From positions 1 through 19,978 of the forward strand of contig NZ_CAJPNR010000038.1 of NCBI RefSeq assembly GCF_905372115.1: 19,978 nt of DNA, read 5' to 3'. The notes under the pieces were generated by a model that worked only from the letters and a program-made list of their open reading frames with translations, did no database searches and was not told the origin of the DNA. Positions 1 through 7,137 of this stretch are shown here, piece by piece. A program made the translations under genes and the position numbers. The stretch is from an uncultured Streptococcus sp. Its GTDB lineage: Bacteria; Bacillota; Bacilli; Lactobacillales; Streptococcaceae. Positions within the stretch are counted from its first letter, which is position 1. Every line of letters starts with the position of its first letter.

Positions 1-13
1 GGTTGATGAAAAG

Positions 14-712
14 TTATAATCTGGAGAGGACTAAATCAGTCCTCTCCTTTTTGATATTCAAAGCGATGAGAATTCTAGTTTTAAAGTTGTCAAAGTTCCG
101 AAAGCCAAAAGCGTTGCGCTTGATGACTTTGATGAGGTTGTTAGTAGCTTCTAGTTTTGCATTTGAGTAGGGCAGTTCCAGCGCGTTCAAGATCTTGTCC
201 TTATCTTTCATAAAGGTCTTAAAAACAGTTTGAAAGATAGGCTTCACACACGAAATGTTATCTTCAATGAGTCCAAAGAAATGTTCAGCTTGTTTCTTTT
301 GAAAATGAAACAGTAAGAGTTGGTAGAGTTTATAGTGTTCTCTGAGTTCTTGAGAGTACGAGAGAATCTTTTCAAGAATCTCTTTATTAGTTAAGTGCAT
401 GCGAAAAGTTGGACGATAAAAACGTTTATGGCTTAGTTTTCGACTATCCTGTTGAATGAGTTTCCAGTAGCGTTTGATGGCCTTATATTTGTACGATTTT
501 CTATCCAACTGATTCATGATTTGGATGCGAAGACGGTTCATAGACCGGCTGAGATGTTGTACAATATGAAATCAATCGAGGACGATTTTAGCAGAAGGAA
601 ATAGTTTTCTGGCAATATCGTAGTAGGGGCTAAACACGTCCATGGTTATGACTTTTACTAGGCTTCTCACCTGTCTAGAATAACGAAGGAAATGATTGCG
701 AATCGTTGCTTT
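14..712 (-). pseudogene. ISL3-family transposase, C-terminal half, interrupted by a stop
   Basis: An open stretch at 14-541 encodes 175 residues ending NIKKERTDLVLSRL, a typical ISL3 transposase C-terminus, with the LEATNNLIKVIKRNAFGFRN block near the end. Reading upstream in the same frame gives RNHFLRYSRQVRSLVKVITM, DVFSPYYDIARKLFPSAKIV, LD, a stop (TGA, 572-574), then FHIVQHLSRSMNRLRIQ. The family normally reads D-R-F-H-I-V-Q-H here, so the stop is most simply a CGA (Arg) to TGA change. The frame closes again at 713-715. The N-terminal zinc-finger and helix-turn-helix part is missing. The element cannot make an intact transposase; the ATG at 541 is an internal methionine, not a real start. 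Confidence 0.85.
23..52 (+). terminator. Hairpin with T-tract at the IS transposase 3' end
   Basis: A perfect 10-bp stem (23-32 with 38-47), a 5-base loop and then TTTTT on the plus strand. It lies inside the last codons of the transposase, read on the opposite strand. It would stop plus-strand transcription entering from before the window, which fits the insulating hairpins often found near IS ends. Confidence 0.5.
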
Positions 713-803
713 TCATTATAGGTCTTATGGGACTTTTTTCTACAACAAATAGACTCCATCATTCCTACAGCGGTTTTACCCACTACAGAAATTATAGAGC
801 CTG

Positions 804-836
804 AAAAGCCTTAAGTCCATTGGACTTAAGGCTTTT
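804..836. terminator. Bidirectional intrinsic terminator, serving ltaS
   Basis: A perfect 15-bp inverted repeat (804-818 with 822-836) around a 3-base centre, flanked by AAAA on one side and TTTT on the other. It therefore works as a terminator on both strands. On the minus strand it begins 6 bases after the ltaS stop codon, so it is almost certainly the ltaS terminator. The IS remnant ends immediately beyond it. Confidence 0.85.
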
Positions 837-841
837 GCTAT

Positions 842-3037
842 CTATGGATTGGCTGTGGAACTAGAGCTGGAAGAGCTTGAGTCTTCTTGACTGCTGTCTT
901 CGTCGCTGCTGCTAGTTTGGAACTGCTCTGGATGCAGTGCCCGATAGCTTGGCGAGTTAAATAGGTCCACAGTGGAGACATTGCCTCGCTTGGAGTAAAG
1001 ACTGGTTGATTGATCGCCTTTTTCCTTTTCAATAGCCAACAAGGCTTTCATTGAATTAAGATAAGAATAATCTTTAGGGTTGACCTTGCCTAAGTCATTT
1101 CCCTTGTAGAAGCGAATCAAGTCGCCGGTCTGAATAGCGTCACTCATCTTCAGCTGAGTATTGGCAGCATTACGAATTTCATCCAGCTCTTTCTTGATGG
1201 TTTCGTCTGGATTGGTAATTTCCTCACCGGTCTGGGTGTAGTAGGTCCGTCCGTTGAAGCTAGTGTATTTTGGAGTGACAAAGTTATTGCTGGATCGGAA
1301 AGCTGTGATTTGCTGATGCTGAGATGACAGTAGGTCTTGTCCAACTTGAAGGTAGTTCTTAGAGTCAATGCCCAGCAAATGCTCCAATGTTGGCAGCATA
1401 TCCACTTGACCGCCGTAAGTATCAATTATCTTTCCTTTGTCCATGCCAGGCACCACTACCATGTAAGGCACGCGCTGCATCATGGCATTGTCGTAGTTGG
1501 ACCAAGTCTCAGAAGTCTTGCCTACAAGAGGGGCCAAGTTAGGATTACGGGTTTGGGAAATTCCAAAGTGATCCCCATAGAGAACGATAATAGAGTTGTC
1601 ATAGAGGCCAGATTCTTTAAGATAATCAAACAAGGCCTTGACAGAAGAATCTAGGTAGTTGGCAGTGGCAAAGTAGCCGTTGATGGTTTCATCCTTGGTC
1701 TTAGCCAGCGGGAATCCAATCTCGTCACCAATCAAGCTAGTCGTGTAAGGATAGTGATTGGAAACCGTGATATACTTGGCATAGAAAGGCTGCTGTAGGT
1801 GTTCCAGGTATTTAATGGAATCTTTCAGCATAATCTTGTCATTCAAGCCGTACTGGAAAGAGTTGGTGTCGTCCTGTTTGGTAAAGTAAGACGCATCAAA
1901 GAAATAGTTATAACCCCATTGCTTGTAGGCTGTATTGCGGTTCCAAAAGCTTCCTGTATTTCCGTGGAAAACAGCAGAAGTATAGTCGCCGTTTTTGGAA
2001 AGAATAAAAGGTGCTGCTTGCTGGGTATTAGTACCACCGTAGTTGACCATGAAGGATCCTTGATTGAGACCGAAGAGACCAGTTTCAATCATGGTTTCAG
2101 CATCAGAAGTCTTACCAGCCTTGACCTGGTTGAAGACATTAGAGAAAGCTAAAGTCGAATTGGAGTGGTAGAGGGAATTGAGGAAAGGTGTCACCTCGTA
2201 CTCTTTCCCATCTGCCTGCAGCTTATAGTCAATCAGGAACTGCTGGAAGCTTTCCAGATGGACATAGATAACATTGCGGCCTTTGGCAATCCCGTAATAT
2301 TCTGGATTTGGTTCTGCATAGTGGGATTGGATATATTCTGTTACTGGTTCCAAGTCTTTTTCAGAAGCTTTGGAGCGCTCACGATTGGCGGTATATGTCT
2401 GGTTAGCACTGTAACCTAGAAAGGCTGGCAAGCCCAGAGCCCGAACGACATAATAGTTGGAAAATCCACGTGACAAGAGCTCAGGCCGGTCAATTTCAGC
2501 CAAGAATAAGTTGGCAGAGAACAGCATGGCGGACAGGGAGGTCACAGCAAAGCTGGCACGTTTATTGAAAGGCCGATCATCCATACGGATGTATTTCTTA
2601 AAGAATAAGAAGGCCAAAATCGGGAAATCAATCAGATAAAGGATATCCCAAGGGCGGAAGAGCTCGAGTGCTGCTTCCCCAAGTCCAGCTGAAACGCTGC
2701 TAGAAGCCAGCATAGTATTGACTGTAACAAAGTCGCTGAACTCGCGATAGTAAATGGAATTAGATACCAGCCAAGCAAAGAGAAGCAGATAGATTCCGAA
2801 GGCTAGGCTGTAGAATAATTTGGTTCGTTTTACATAAAGTGCCAGTCCCAGCAGCAAGAGGCTGATAGGGAAAGGGTTTATAATAGCTAAAAATACTTGA
2901 TAGGCACCTTGAATATCAAGGTTAAAATCAATCGTGTAGGCCCACATGGTTTTTATCCAATAGAGGACCAGTAAAATCAAGACAAAACCTAGTCTCGTAC
3001 TCATGAAATTGAGTAAATTCTTGGTTATTTTTTTCAC
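842..3037 (-). CDS. ltaS: Lipoteichoic acid synthase (LtaS-type, sulfatase fold)
   Basis: A membrane phosphoglycerol transferase that polymerises glycerophosphate from phosphatidylglycerol onto a glycolipid anchor on the outer face of the membrane. The N-terminal ~185 residues hold about five hydrophobic helices (near 13-33, 44-68, 74-92, 127-146, 162-181). The extracellular sulfatase-like domain follows. Family metal and catalytic residues are visible: E262 in HLES, T310 in GKTSDAE (nucleophile), W365/R367 in SFWNRN, H428 in SNHYP, and D489-H490 in YGDH. Length 731 aa. The start is GTG at 3037 with AAGGAAG about 9 bases upstream; no earlier start fits. The C-terminus ends in an acidic, Ser-rich tail of about 25 residues. 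Expressed alone, divergent from the aro operon. A paralogous LTA primase is possible but less likely. Confidence 0.9.
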   Translation of the reverse strand: MKKITKNLLNFMSTRLGFVLILLVLYWIKTMWAYTIDFNLDIQGAYQVFLAIINPFPISLLLLGLALYVKRTKLFYSLAFGIYLLLFAWLVSNSIYYREFSDFVTVNTMLASSSVSAGLGEAALELFRPWDILYLIDFPILAFLFFKKYIRMDDRPFNKRASFAVTSLSAMLFSANLFLAEIDRPELLSRGFSNYYVVRALGLPAFLGYSANQTYTANRERSKASEKDLEPVTEYIQSHYAEPNPEYYGIAKGRNVIYVHLESFQQFLIDYKLQADGKEYEVTPFLNSLYHSNSTLAFSNVFNQVKAGKTSDAETMIETGLFGLNQGSFMVNYGGTNTQQAAPFILSKNGDYTSAVFHGNTGSFWNRNTAYKQWGYNYFFDASYFTKQDDTNSFQYGLNDKIMLKDSIKYLEHLQQPFYAKYITVSNHYPYTTSLIGDEIGFPLAKTKDETINGYFATANYLDSSVKALFDYLKESGLYDNSIIVLYGDHFGISQTRNPNLAPLVGKTSETWSNYDNAMMQRVPYMVVVPGMDKGKIIDTYGGQVDMLPTLEHLLGIDSKNYLQVGQDLLSSQHQQITAFRSSNNFVTPKYTSFNGRTYYTQTGEEITNPDETIKKELDEIRNAANTQLKMSDAIQTGDLIRFYKGNDLGKVNPKDYSYLNSMKALLAIEKEKGDQSTSLYSKRGNVSTVDLFNSPSYRALHPEQFQTSSSDEDSSQEDSSSSSSSSTANP

Positions 3038-3082
3038 AAAAAGTTACTTCCTTGTCTTATTTCCTAAAAATTTTCTCCTCTA

Positions 3083-3091
3083 AGTATAACA
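3083..3091 (-). promoter_or_regulatory. Extended -10 promoter for ltaS
   Basis: On the minus strand the sequence TGTTATACT is a TGn-extended -10 (TATACT). No good -35 lies 17 bases upstream (TTCCTT is weak), which extended -10 promoters tolerate. The predicted start near 3076 gives a leader of about 39 bases before the GTG. Confidence 0.5.
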
Positions 3092-3213
3092 TAATTTCTC
3101 CAGTTAAGGAAAATTTGAGCCGCATTTGAGATATTTTAAATCGGCGAAATTGTAATATTTCTATAAAAGCCTTATCCCCTCTATGGAGAGGTTTATAGTC
3201 GTTTTGCACTCGT

Positions 3214-3267
3214 TTGTGAAATCTTTTATTAACTCAAATGTAAAATATGTTTTGAGAATTTTCACAA
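3214..3267. repeat. Nested inverted repeats over the aro operon promoter
   Basis: TTGTGAAA (3214-3221) is mirrored by TTTCACAA (3260-3267). Inside them CTCAAA (3233-3238) is mirrored by TTTGAG (3251-3256), which overlaps the -35 element. Arm spacing is asymmetric. This could be an operator or could be chance in AT-rich DNA. Confidence 0.3.
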
Positions 3268-3280
3268 TCTTTGGTATAAT
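3252..3280 (+). promoter_or_regulatory. Promoter of the first aro operon, TTGAGA-17-TGGTATAAT
   Basis: TTGAGA at 3252-3257, an exact 17-base spacer, and a perfect TATAAT at 3275-3280 preceded by TGG (extended -10). It is the best-matching promoter in the window. The expected transcription start is about 3286-3288, which coincides with the ATG at 3288, so the transcript would have essentially no leader. A weaker promoter, TTGCAC (3204-3209), 17 bases, TATTAA (3227-3232), lies upstream. Confidence 0.75.
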
Positions 3281-3287
3281 ATAATTT

Positions 3288-4451
3288 ATGAATAAACTTA
3301 CTGTTAGTCAAGAGGCAGAAGAAAAACTGAGAAAGGGCATTCTTTTATTAGATAAAAAGGATTTTGGCGCTCTTTCGCTTCAGAATCAATGTGTGGAGCT
3401 GCAAAACCGTCAGGGAAAGTTCTTAGGCACAGCTTATCTCTCTCCGCAGAATAAGGGAGTAGGCTGGCTGGTTTCCCAGAAGAAGGTAGAGCTGAACTCG
3501 GATTTTTTTCAAGGCCTCTTTGAGCAGGCTAAGAGCAGACGTTCTACTTATTTTCATTCGGCTGACACGACAGCCTTTCGACTCTTTAATCAAGAGGGGG
3601 ATGGCTTTGGTGGCTTCACGGTGGATTTCTACAATGACTTTGCGCTTTTTTCTTGGTACAATGACTTTGCCTTTGCTATCAAGGAGCAGATTCTGACAGC
3701 CTTCGTTAAGGTTTTCCCAGAGATTCAGGGAGCTTATGAAAAGATTCGTTTCAAGGGTTTGGACTACGAATCGGCTCATCTCTACGGAGCGGAAGCACCG
3801 GAACCCTTCACAGTCTTGGAGAACGGTGTTCGCTATCAGGTTTTTCTGAATGACGGTCTCATGACCGGTATCTTTCTGGATCAGCACGATGTGCGTGCCA
3901 GTCTGGTAGATGGTCTGGCTGCTGGTAAAAGTTTACTCAATATGTTTTCCTATACAGCTGCTTTTTCAGTAGCAGCAGCCATGGGCGGTGCCAGTCAGAC
4001 AGTATCAGTTGATTTGGCCAAGCGAAGCCGTGAGCTGTCTGAAGCTCATTTTATGGCCAATGGTCTGACACTGGATCAGCATCGCTTTCAGGTGATGGAT
4101 GTCTTTGATTATTTCAAATACGCTAAGCGCCACGATCTAAGCTTTGATGTCATTGTGATAGATCCGCCCAGCTTTGCCAGAAATAAAAAGCGGACATTCT
4201 CGGTTGCTAAAGATTATCATCGTTTGGTTGCACAAGCTTTGGAAATCCTGAATCCTCAGGGAATCATGATTTTAAGTACCAATGCAGCCAATCTTTCCAA
4301 AAGTAAGTTTAAACAAGAAATTGAAAAAGGCCTTGCCGGCAGAAAGCACCGCTATCTTGCGGAGTATGGCTTGCCAGCAGACTTTGTCTATAATAAAAAA
4401 GACGGGAGCAGTAATTACCTCAAGGTATTTACAATAAAGGTGGACCAATGA
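3288..4451 (+). CDS. Class I SAM-dependent rRNA methyltransferase (RlmI/RlmK-type, PUA domain)
   Basis: A 387-residue protein of the COG1092 type: N-terminal PUA-like RNA-binding region (about 1-75), linker domain, then a Rossmann methyltransferase with motif I NMFSYTAAFSVAAAMGG (about 218-234), the acidic SVDLAKRS turn, and motif IV IDPPSFARNKK. It is expected to methylate 23S rRNA. E. coli RlmI (m5C1962) has a cysteine in the SCS of motif VI. Here that position reads ILSTNAANLSKSKFK with no cysteine, closer to the RlmK-like form (an m7G enzyme), so the modified base is uncertain. ATG at 3288 is the only early methionine. No Shine-Dalgarno sequence precedes it; the promoter -10 ends 7 bases before the ATG. 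The stop overlaps the aroD start (ATGA), so the gene heads the operon. Confidence 0.85.
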   Translation: MNKLTVSQEAEEKLRKGILLLDKKDFGALSLQNQCVELQNRQGKFLGTAYLSPQNKGVGWLVSQKKVELNSDFFQGLFEQAKSRRSTYFHSADTTAFRLFNQEGDGFGGFTVDFYNDFALFSWYNDFAFAIKEQILTAFVKVFPEIQGAYEKIRFKGLDYESAHLYGAEAPEPFTVLENGVRYQVFLNDGLMTGIFLDQHDVRASLVDGLAAGKSLLNMFSYTAAFSVAAAMGGASQTVSVDLAKRSRELSEAHFMANGLTLDQHRFQVMDVFDYFKYAKRHDLSFDVIVIDPPSFARNKKRTFSVAKDYHRLVAQALEILNPQGIMILSTNAANLSKSKFKQEIEKGLAGRKHRYLAEYGLPADFVYNKKDGSSNYLKVFTIKVDQ

Positions 4452-5125
4452 AATTAGTCGTTTCTGTAATGCCCAAGAGTTTAGAAGAAGCTCAAGAAAT
4501 TGATGTATCACGCTACGAAGATGCGGATATTATTGAATGGAGGGCAGATTTTCTGGCCAAGGATGACATTTTAAATGTTGCGCCAGCTATTTTTGAAAAA
4601 TTTGCCGGACGTGAATTGATTTTCACCTTGCGGACCCGTCAGGAAGGCGGAGAAATCGAACTGTCCGATGATGAATACGTAGCTCTCATCAAGGAAGTAG
4701 CAGGTTTTTACCAGCCGGATTATATCGACTTTGAATATTTCTCTCACAAGGGGAAATTTGAAGAAATGCTGGAGTTTCCTAATCTGGTGCTGAGCTACCA
4801 CAACTTCGAGGAAACACCGGAAAATATGATGGAAATCCTGTCTGAGCTGACTTCTCTGACCCCTAAGGTGGTCAAGGTTTCTGTCATGGCTCATAATGAG
4901 CAGGATGTGCTGGACTTGATGAACTATACTCGCGGTTTCAAGACTTTGAATCCTGAGCAAGATTTTGTCACCATTTCCATGGGAAAAGTCGGCAAGATTT
5001 CACGCATTGCGGCTGATTTGACAGGTTCCAGCTGGTCATTTGCCAGTCAGGAGATAGCGTCAGCACCCGGTCAGATTTCTCTGAGCAATATGAAGAAAAT
5101 CCAGGAGATTTTGAATGAGAATTAA
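4448..5125 (+). CDS. aroD: 3-dehydroquinate dehydratase, type I
   Basis: Third step of the shikimate pathway: dehydrates 3-dehydroquinate to 3-dehydroshikimate through a Schiff-base intermediate. 225 residues, the normal size of the type I family. Visible residues: E30-R32 in IEWRADFL, R62 in TLRTRQEGG, the general acid/base H118 in LSYHNFEET, Schiff-base lysine K143 in VVKVSVMAHN, R186 in KISRIAAD, and the substrate-binding S205/Q209 loop in IASAPGQIS. The start ATG overlaps the stop of the upstream methyltransferase gene by ATGA, so translation is likely coupled. Its 3' end overlaps aroE by 11 bases. Confidence 0.97.
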   Translation: MKLVVSVMPKSLEEAQEIDVSRYEDADIIEWRADFLAKDDILNVAPAIFEKFAGRELIFTLRTRQEGGEIELSDDEYVALIKEVAGFYQPDYIDFEYFSHKGKFEEMLEFPNLVLSYHNFEETPENMMEILSELTSLTPKVVKVSVMAHNEQDVLDLMNYTRGFKTLNPEQDFVTISMGKVGKISRIAADLTGSSWSFASQEIASAPGQISLSNMKKIQEILNEN

Positions 5126-5969
5126 TGGCCACACCCGCATGGCTGCTGTGGTTGCCAAGCCAATTAAGCACAGTATTTCTCCTCTTATTCACAATATGGC
5201 TTTTGAAAAGACTGGTGTCAATGGTGTCTATCTAGCTTGGGAAATAGAAGCGAAGGATCTGCAGGCCAGTATAGAAAATATCCGCAGATTCGATATGTTT
5301 GGTGTCAATCTTTCCATGCCCTATAAGCAGGAAGTGATACCTTATCTAGATGAGCTGGATGTCAGCGCCCGCCTTATCGGAGCAGTCAATACCGTTGTGA
5401 ATAAAAATGGAATTTTAGTTGGTTATAACACAGATGGCAAGGGATTTTTTAAGAGCTTGCCTTCTTTTGCTATTCAGGGCAAAAAAATGACGATTTTGGG
5501 AGCAGGAGGAGCAGCGACAGCCATTATTGCTCAAGCAGCTTTGGACCAAGCAGAGGAAATTTTCGTCTTTACTCGGCAAGCCTCCTATGAGAAGACTGTC
5601 AAAAAGATAGCAGCTATCAGCCACCAAACCAAGAGTCGTATCCAGGTACTAACCTTGAAAGATGCGGATAGTTTGCAGGATACAATCAACCAATCAGACC
5701 TTCTGGTAAATGGGACCAGTCTAGGTATGGATGGCATCAGCATGCCCCTGCCTGAACAGCTTGAGCTTCCTAGCCAGATTTTAGTTGCGGATGTTATCTA
5801 CCAACCTTTTGAAACGCCCTTTCTCAAATGGGCCAGAAATCAAAATGTCACAGCGGTCAACGGACTTGGTATGCTGCTCTATCAGGGAGCAGAAGCCTTT
5901 GAACTTTGGACTGGCAAAACTATGCCCAGTCAGGAAATTTGGCAGTGTTTAGAAGAATTGTATAAATAA
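5115..5969 (+). CDS. aroE: Shikimate dehydrogenase (NADP+)
   Basis: Reduces 3-dehydroshikimate to shikimate. 284 residues with the standard order of motifs: S20/S22 of the substrate site (HSISPLIHN), catalytic K71 in NLSMPYK, N92-T93 in GAVNTVV, D107 in YNTDGKG, the dinucleotide-binding loop GAGGAATA (129-136), NGTSLGM (199-205), and Q257 in LGMLLYQGAE. The start at 5115 lies inside aroD and has AGGAG 7 bases upstream. The overlap with aroD and the 10-base gap to aroB mark one transcript. Position Ser67 (NLS rather than NLT) is a common conservative variant. Confidence 0.97.
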   Translation: MRINGHTRMAAVVAKPIKHSISPLIHNMAFEKTGVNGVYLAWEIEAKDLQASIENIRRFDMFGVNLSMPYKQEVIPYLDELDVSARLIGAVNTVVNKNGILVGYNTDGKGFFKSLPSFAIQGKKMTILGAGGAATAIIAQAALDQAEEIFVFTRQASYEKTVKKIAAISHQTKSRIQVLTLKDADSLQDTINQSDLLVNGTSLGMDGISMPLPEQLELPSQILVADVIYQPFETPFLKWARNQNVTAVNGLGMLLYQGAEAFELWTGKTMPSQEIWQCLEELYK

Positions 5970-5979
5970 GGAGGCGCTT

Positions 5980-7047
5980 ATGAAACTGAATGTGAATCTC
6001 CCGCATCATCCCTATGATATTCTCATAGAAAAGGGGTCTTTATCTCAGACTGGAAGTTGGCTGAGTCAGCTTTGGCAGCCTCAGAAGGTGGTTATCGTCA
6101 CGGACAATCGAGTGGCTCGACTCTATGCGGAAAAGGTCAAGCTGAGCTTGGAAGCAGCTGGGTTTGAGACTTTTGCCTTTGACTTTTTGGAGGGTGAAGC
6201 CAGCAAGAATTTAAAGACGGTCAACAAAGTCTATGAGTTTTTGGTCAAGGTTGGTCTGACCCGCAGCGATGGTATCGTGGCCTTGGGAGGAGGCGTTGTT
6301 GGTGATTTGGCAGGCTTTGCCGCTTCGACCTACATGCGGGGCGTTCATTTCGTGCAGATTCCGACCAGTCTGACAGCCCAAGTGGACTCCTCTATCGGTG
6401 GTAAGACAGGTGTCAATACGCCTTGGGCCAAGAATATGGTCGGGACTTTTACCCAGCCTGATGGAGTTCTGATTGACCCTCAAGTCTTGCAGACCTTAGG
6501 CCAGCGGGAATTGATTGAAGGCATGGGTGAGGTGGTCAAGTACGGCTTGATTGAGGATAAGGAACTCTGGGATGAGCTGTCAGAAATGGATGGCAGTCCA
6601 GAGTCGATTTTGGAGCATGCGGAGAGCATCATTTACCATTCCTGCGATGTCAAGCGTAAGATTGTAGTCGAGGACGAGCTGGATAATGGCGTTCGTCTTT
6701 ACCTGAACTTCGGCCATACCATTGGGCACGCTATTGAAGCGACAGCGGGCTATGGCAAGGTCATGCACGGTGAAGCTGTGGCGATTGGCATGGTACAGGT
6801 TTCTCGAGTCGCTGAAAAGAAAGGCCTCATGCCAGCCGGAATCACAGAAAACATCATCCATATGTGTCAGAAGTTTGGCTTGCCGGTGGATTACCAGCCT
6901 TGGAATGAAGCTGCTCTTTATCAGGCCTTGACCCATGACAAGAAGGCTCGAGGGAATTCTATTAAACTAGTACTGGTGCCCGAGCTGGGTTCGGCTAGTA
7001 TTCACCAGATTCCGCTGGAAGAGATGAAAGAATTTCTGAAGAAATAA
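5980..7047 (+). CDS. aroB: 3-dehydroquinate synthase
   Basis: Converts DAHP to 3-dehydroquinate, the second pathway step and the first encoded here; NAD+ and a divalent metal are required. 355 residues. The NAD-binding GGGVVGDLAGF and the QIPTSLTAQVDSSIGGKTGV segment are intact. The metal ligands are visible as E184 (GEVVKYG), H246 (NFGHTIGH) and H263 (VMHGEAVA). A textbook AAGGAGG sits 5-6 bases before the ATG. Upstream aroE is 10 bases away. It is followed by a 90-base gap with potential RNA structure before aroC. Confidence 0.97.
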   Translation: MKLNVNLPHHPYDILIEKGSLSQTGSWLSQLWQPQKVVIVTDNRVARLYAEKVKLSLEAAGFETFAFDFLEGEASKNLKTVNKVYEFLVKVGLTRSDGIVALGGGVVGDLAGFAASTYMRGVHFVQIPTSLTAQVDSSIGGKTGVNTPWAKNMVGTFTQPDGVLIDPQVLQTLGQRELIEGMGEVVKYGLIEDKELWDELSEMDGSPESILEHAESIIYHSCDVKRKIVVEDELDNGVRLYLNFGHTIGHAIEATAGYGKVMHGEAVAIGMVQVSRVAEKKGLMPAGITENIIHMCQKFGLPVDYQPWNEAALYQALTHDKKARGNSIKLVLVPELGSASIHQIPLEEMKEFLKK

Positions 7048-7052
7048 GTTCC

Positions 7053-7118
7053 AGATGGAGTTTAAGACGATTGGACAGTTTGGATAAAAATAGACAGGTT
7101 GTCCATATCTTTCCATCT
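7053..7118 (+). promoter_or_regulatory. Potential stem-loop in the aroB-aroC gap
   Basis: An outer pair AGATGGA (7053-7059) with TCCATCT (7112-7118) encloses an inner pair GATTGGACA (7069-7077) with TGTCCA-T-ATC (7100-7109, one bulge). The aroC Shine-Dalgarno AGGAG at 7126-7130 lies just outside. There is no T-run, so it is not a terminator; it may be a processing or translational control site. Confidence 0.35.
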
Positions 7119-7137
7119 CAGAAATAGGAGAAAATGT

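Larger units (their letters stand above)
1..803 (-). mobile_element. Decayed ISL3-family insertion sequence, internally deleted
   Basis: The minus strand carries the C-terminal half of an ISL3-type transposase (14-712). It is followed upstream by about 90 bases (713-803) that do not continue the transposase frame and look like the left terminal region of a streptococcal ISL3 element, starting GGCTCTATAATTTCTGTAGT on the minus strand. The first bases of the window (GGTTGATGAAAAG) resemble sequence just inside the opposite end of such elements, so the true right end probably lies a few tens of bases before the window. Full ISL3 elements are about 1.4 kb, so roughly 600 bases appear lost near position 712. 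The terminal assignments rest on memory of this family, because the other inverted repeat is not in view. The element abuts the ltaS terminator. Confidence 0.65.

Noticed and set aside
3100..3287. T-box or aromatic leader peptide before the aro operon
   Set aside because: No GGTGGAACC-type T-box sequence, no Phe/Tyr/Trp-rich ORF and no terminator in the gap.
7099..7137. TTG start extending aroC by 13 residues
   Set aside because: No ribosome site before it; the family begins MRYLTAGESHG at 7138, which has AGGAG at the right distance.
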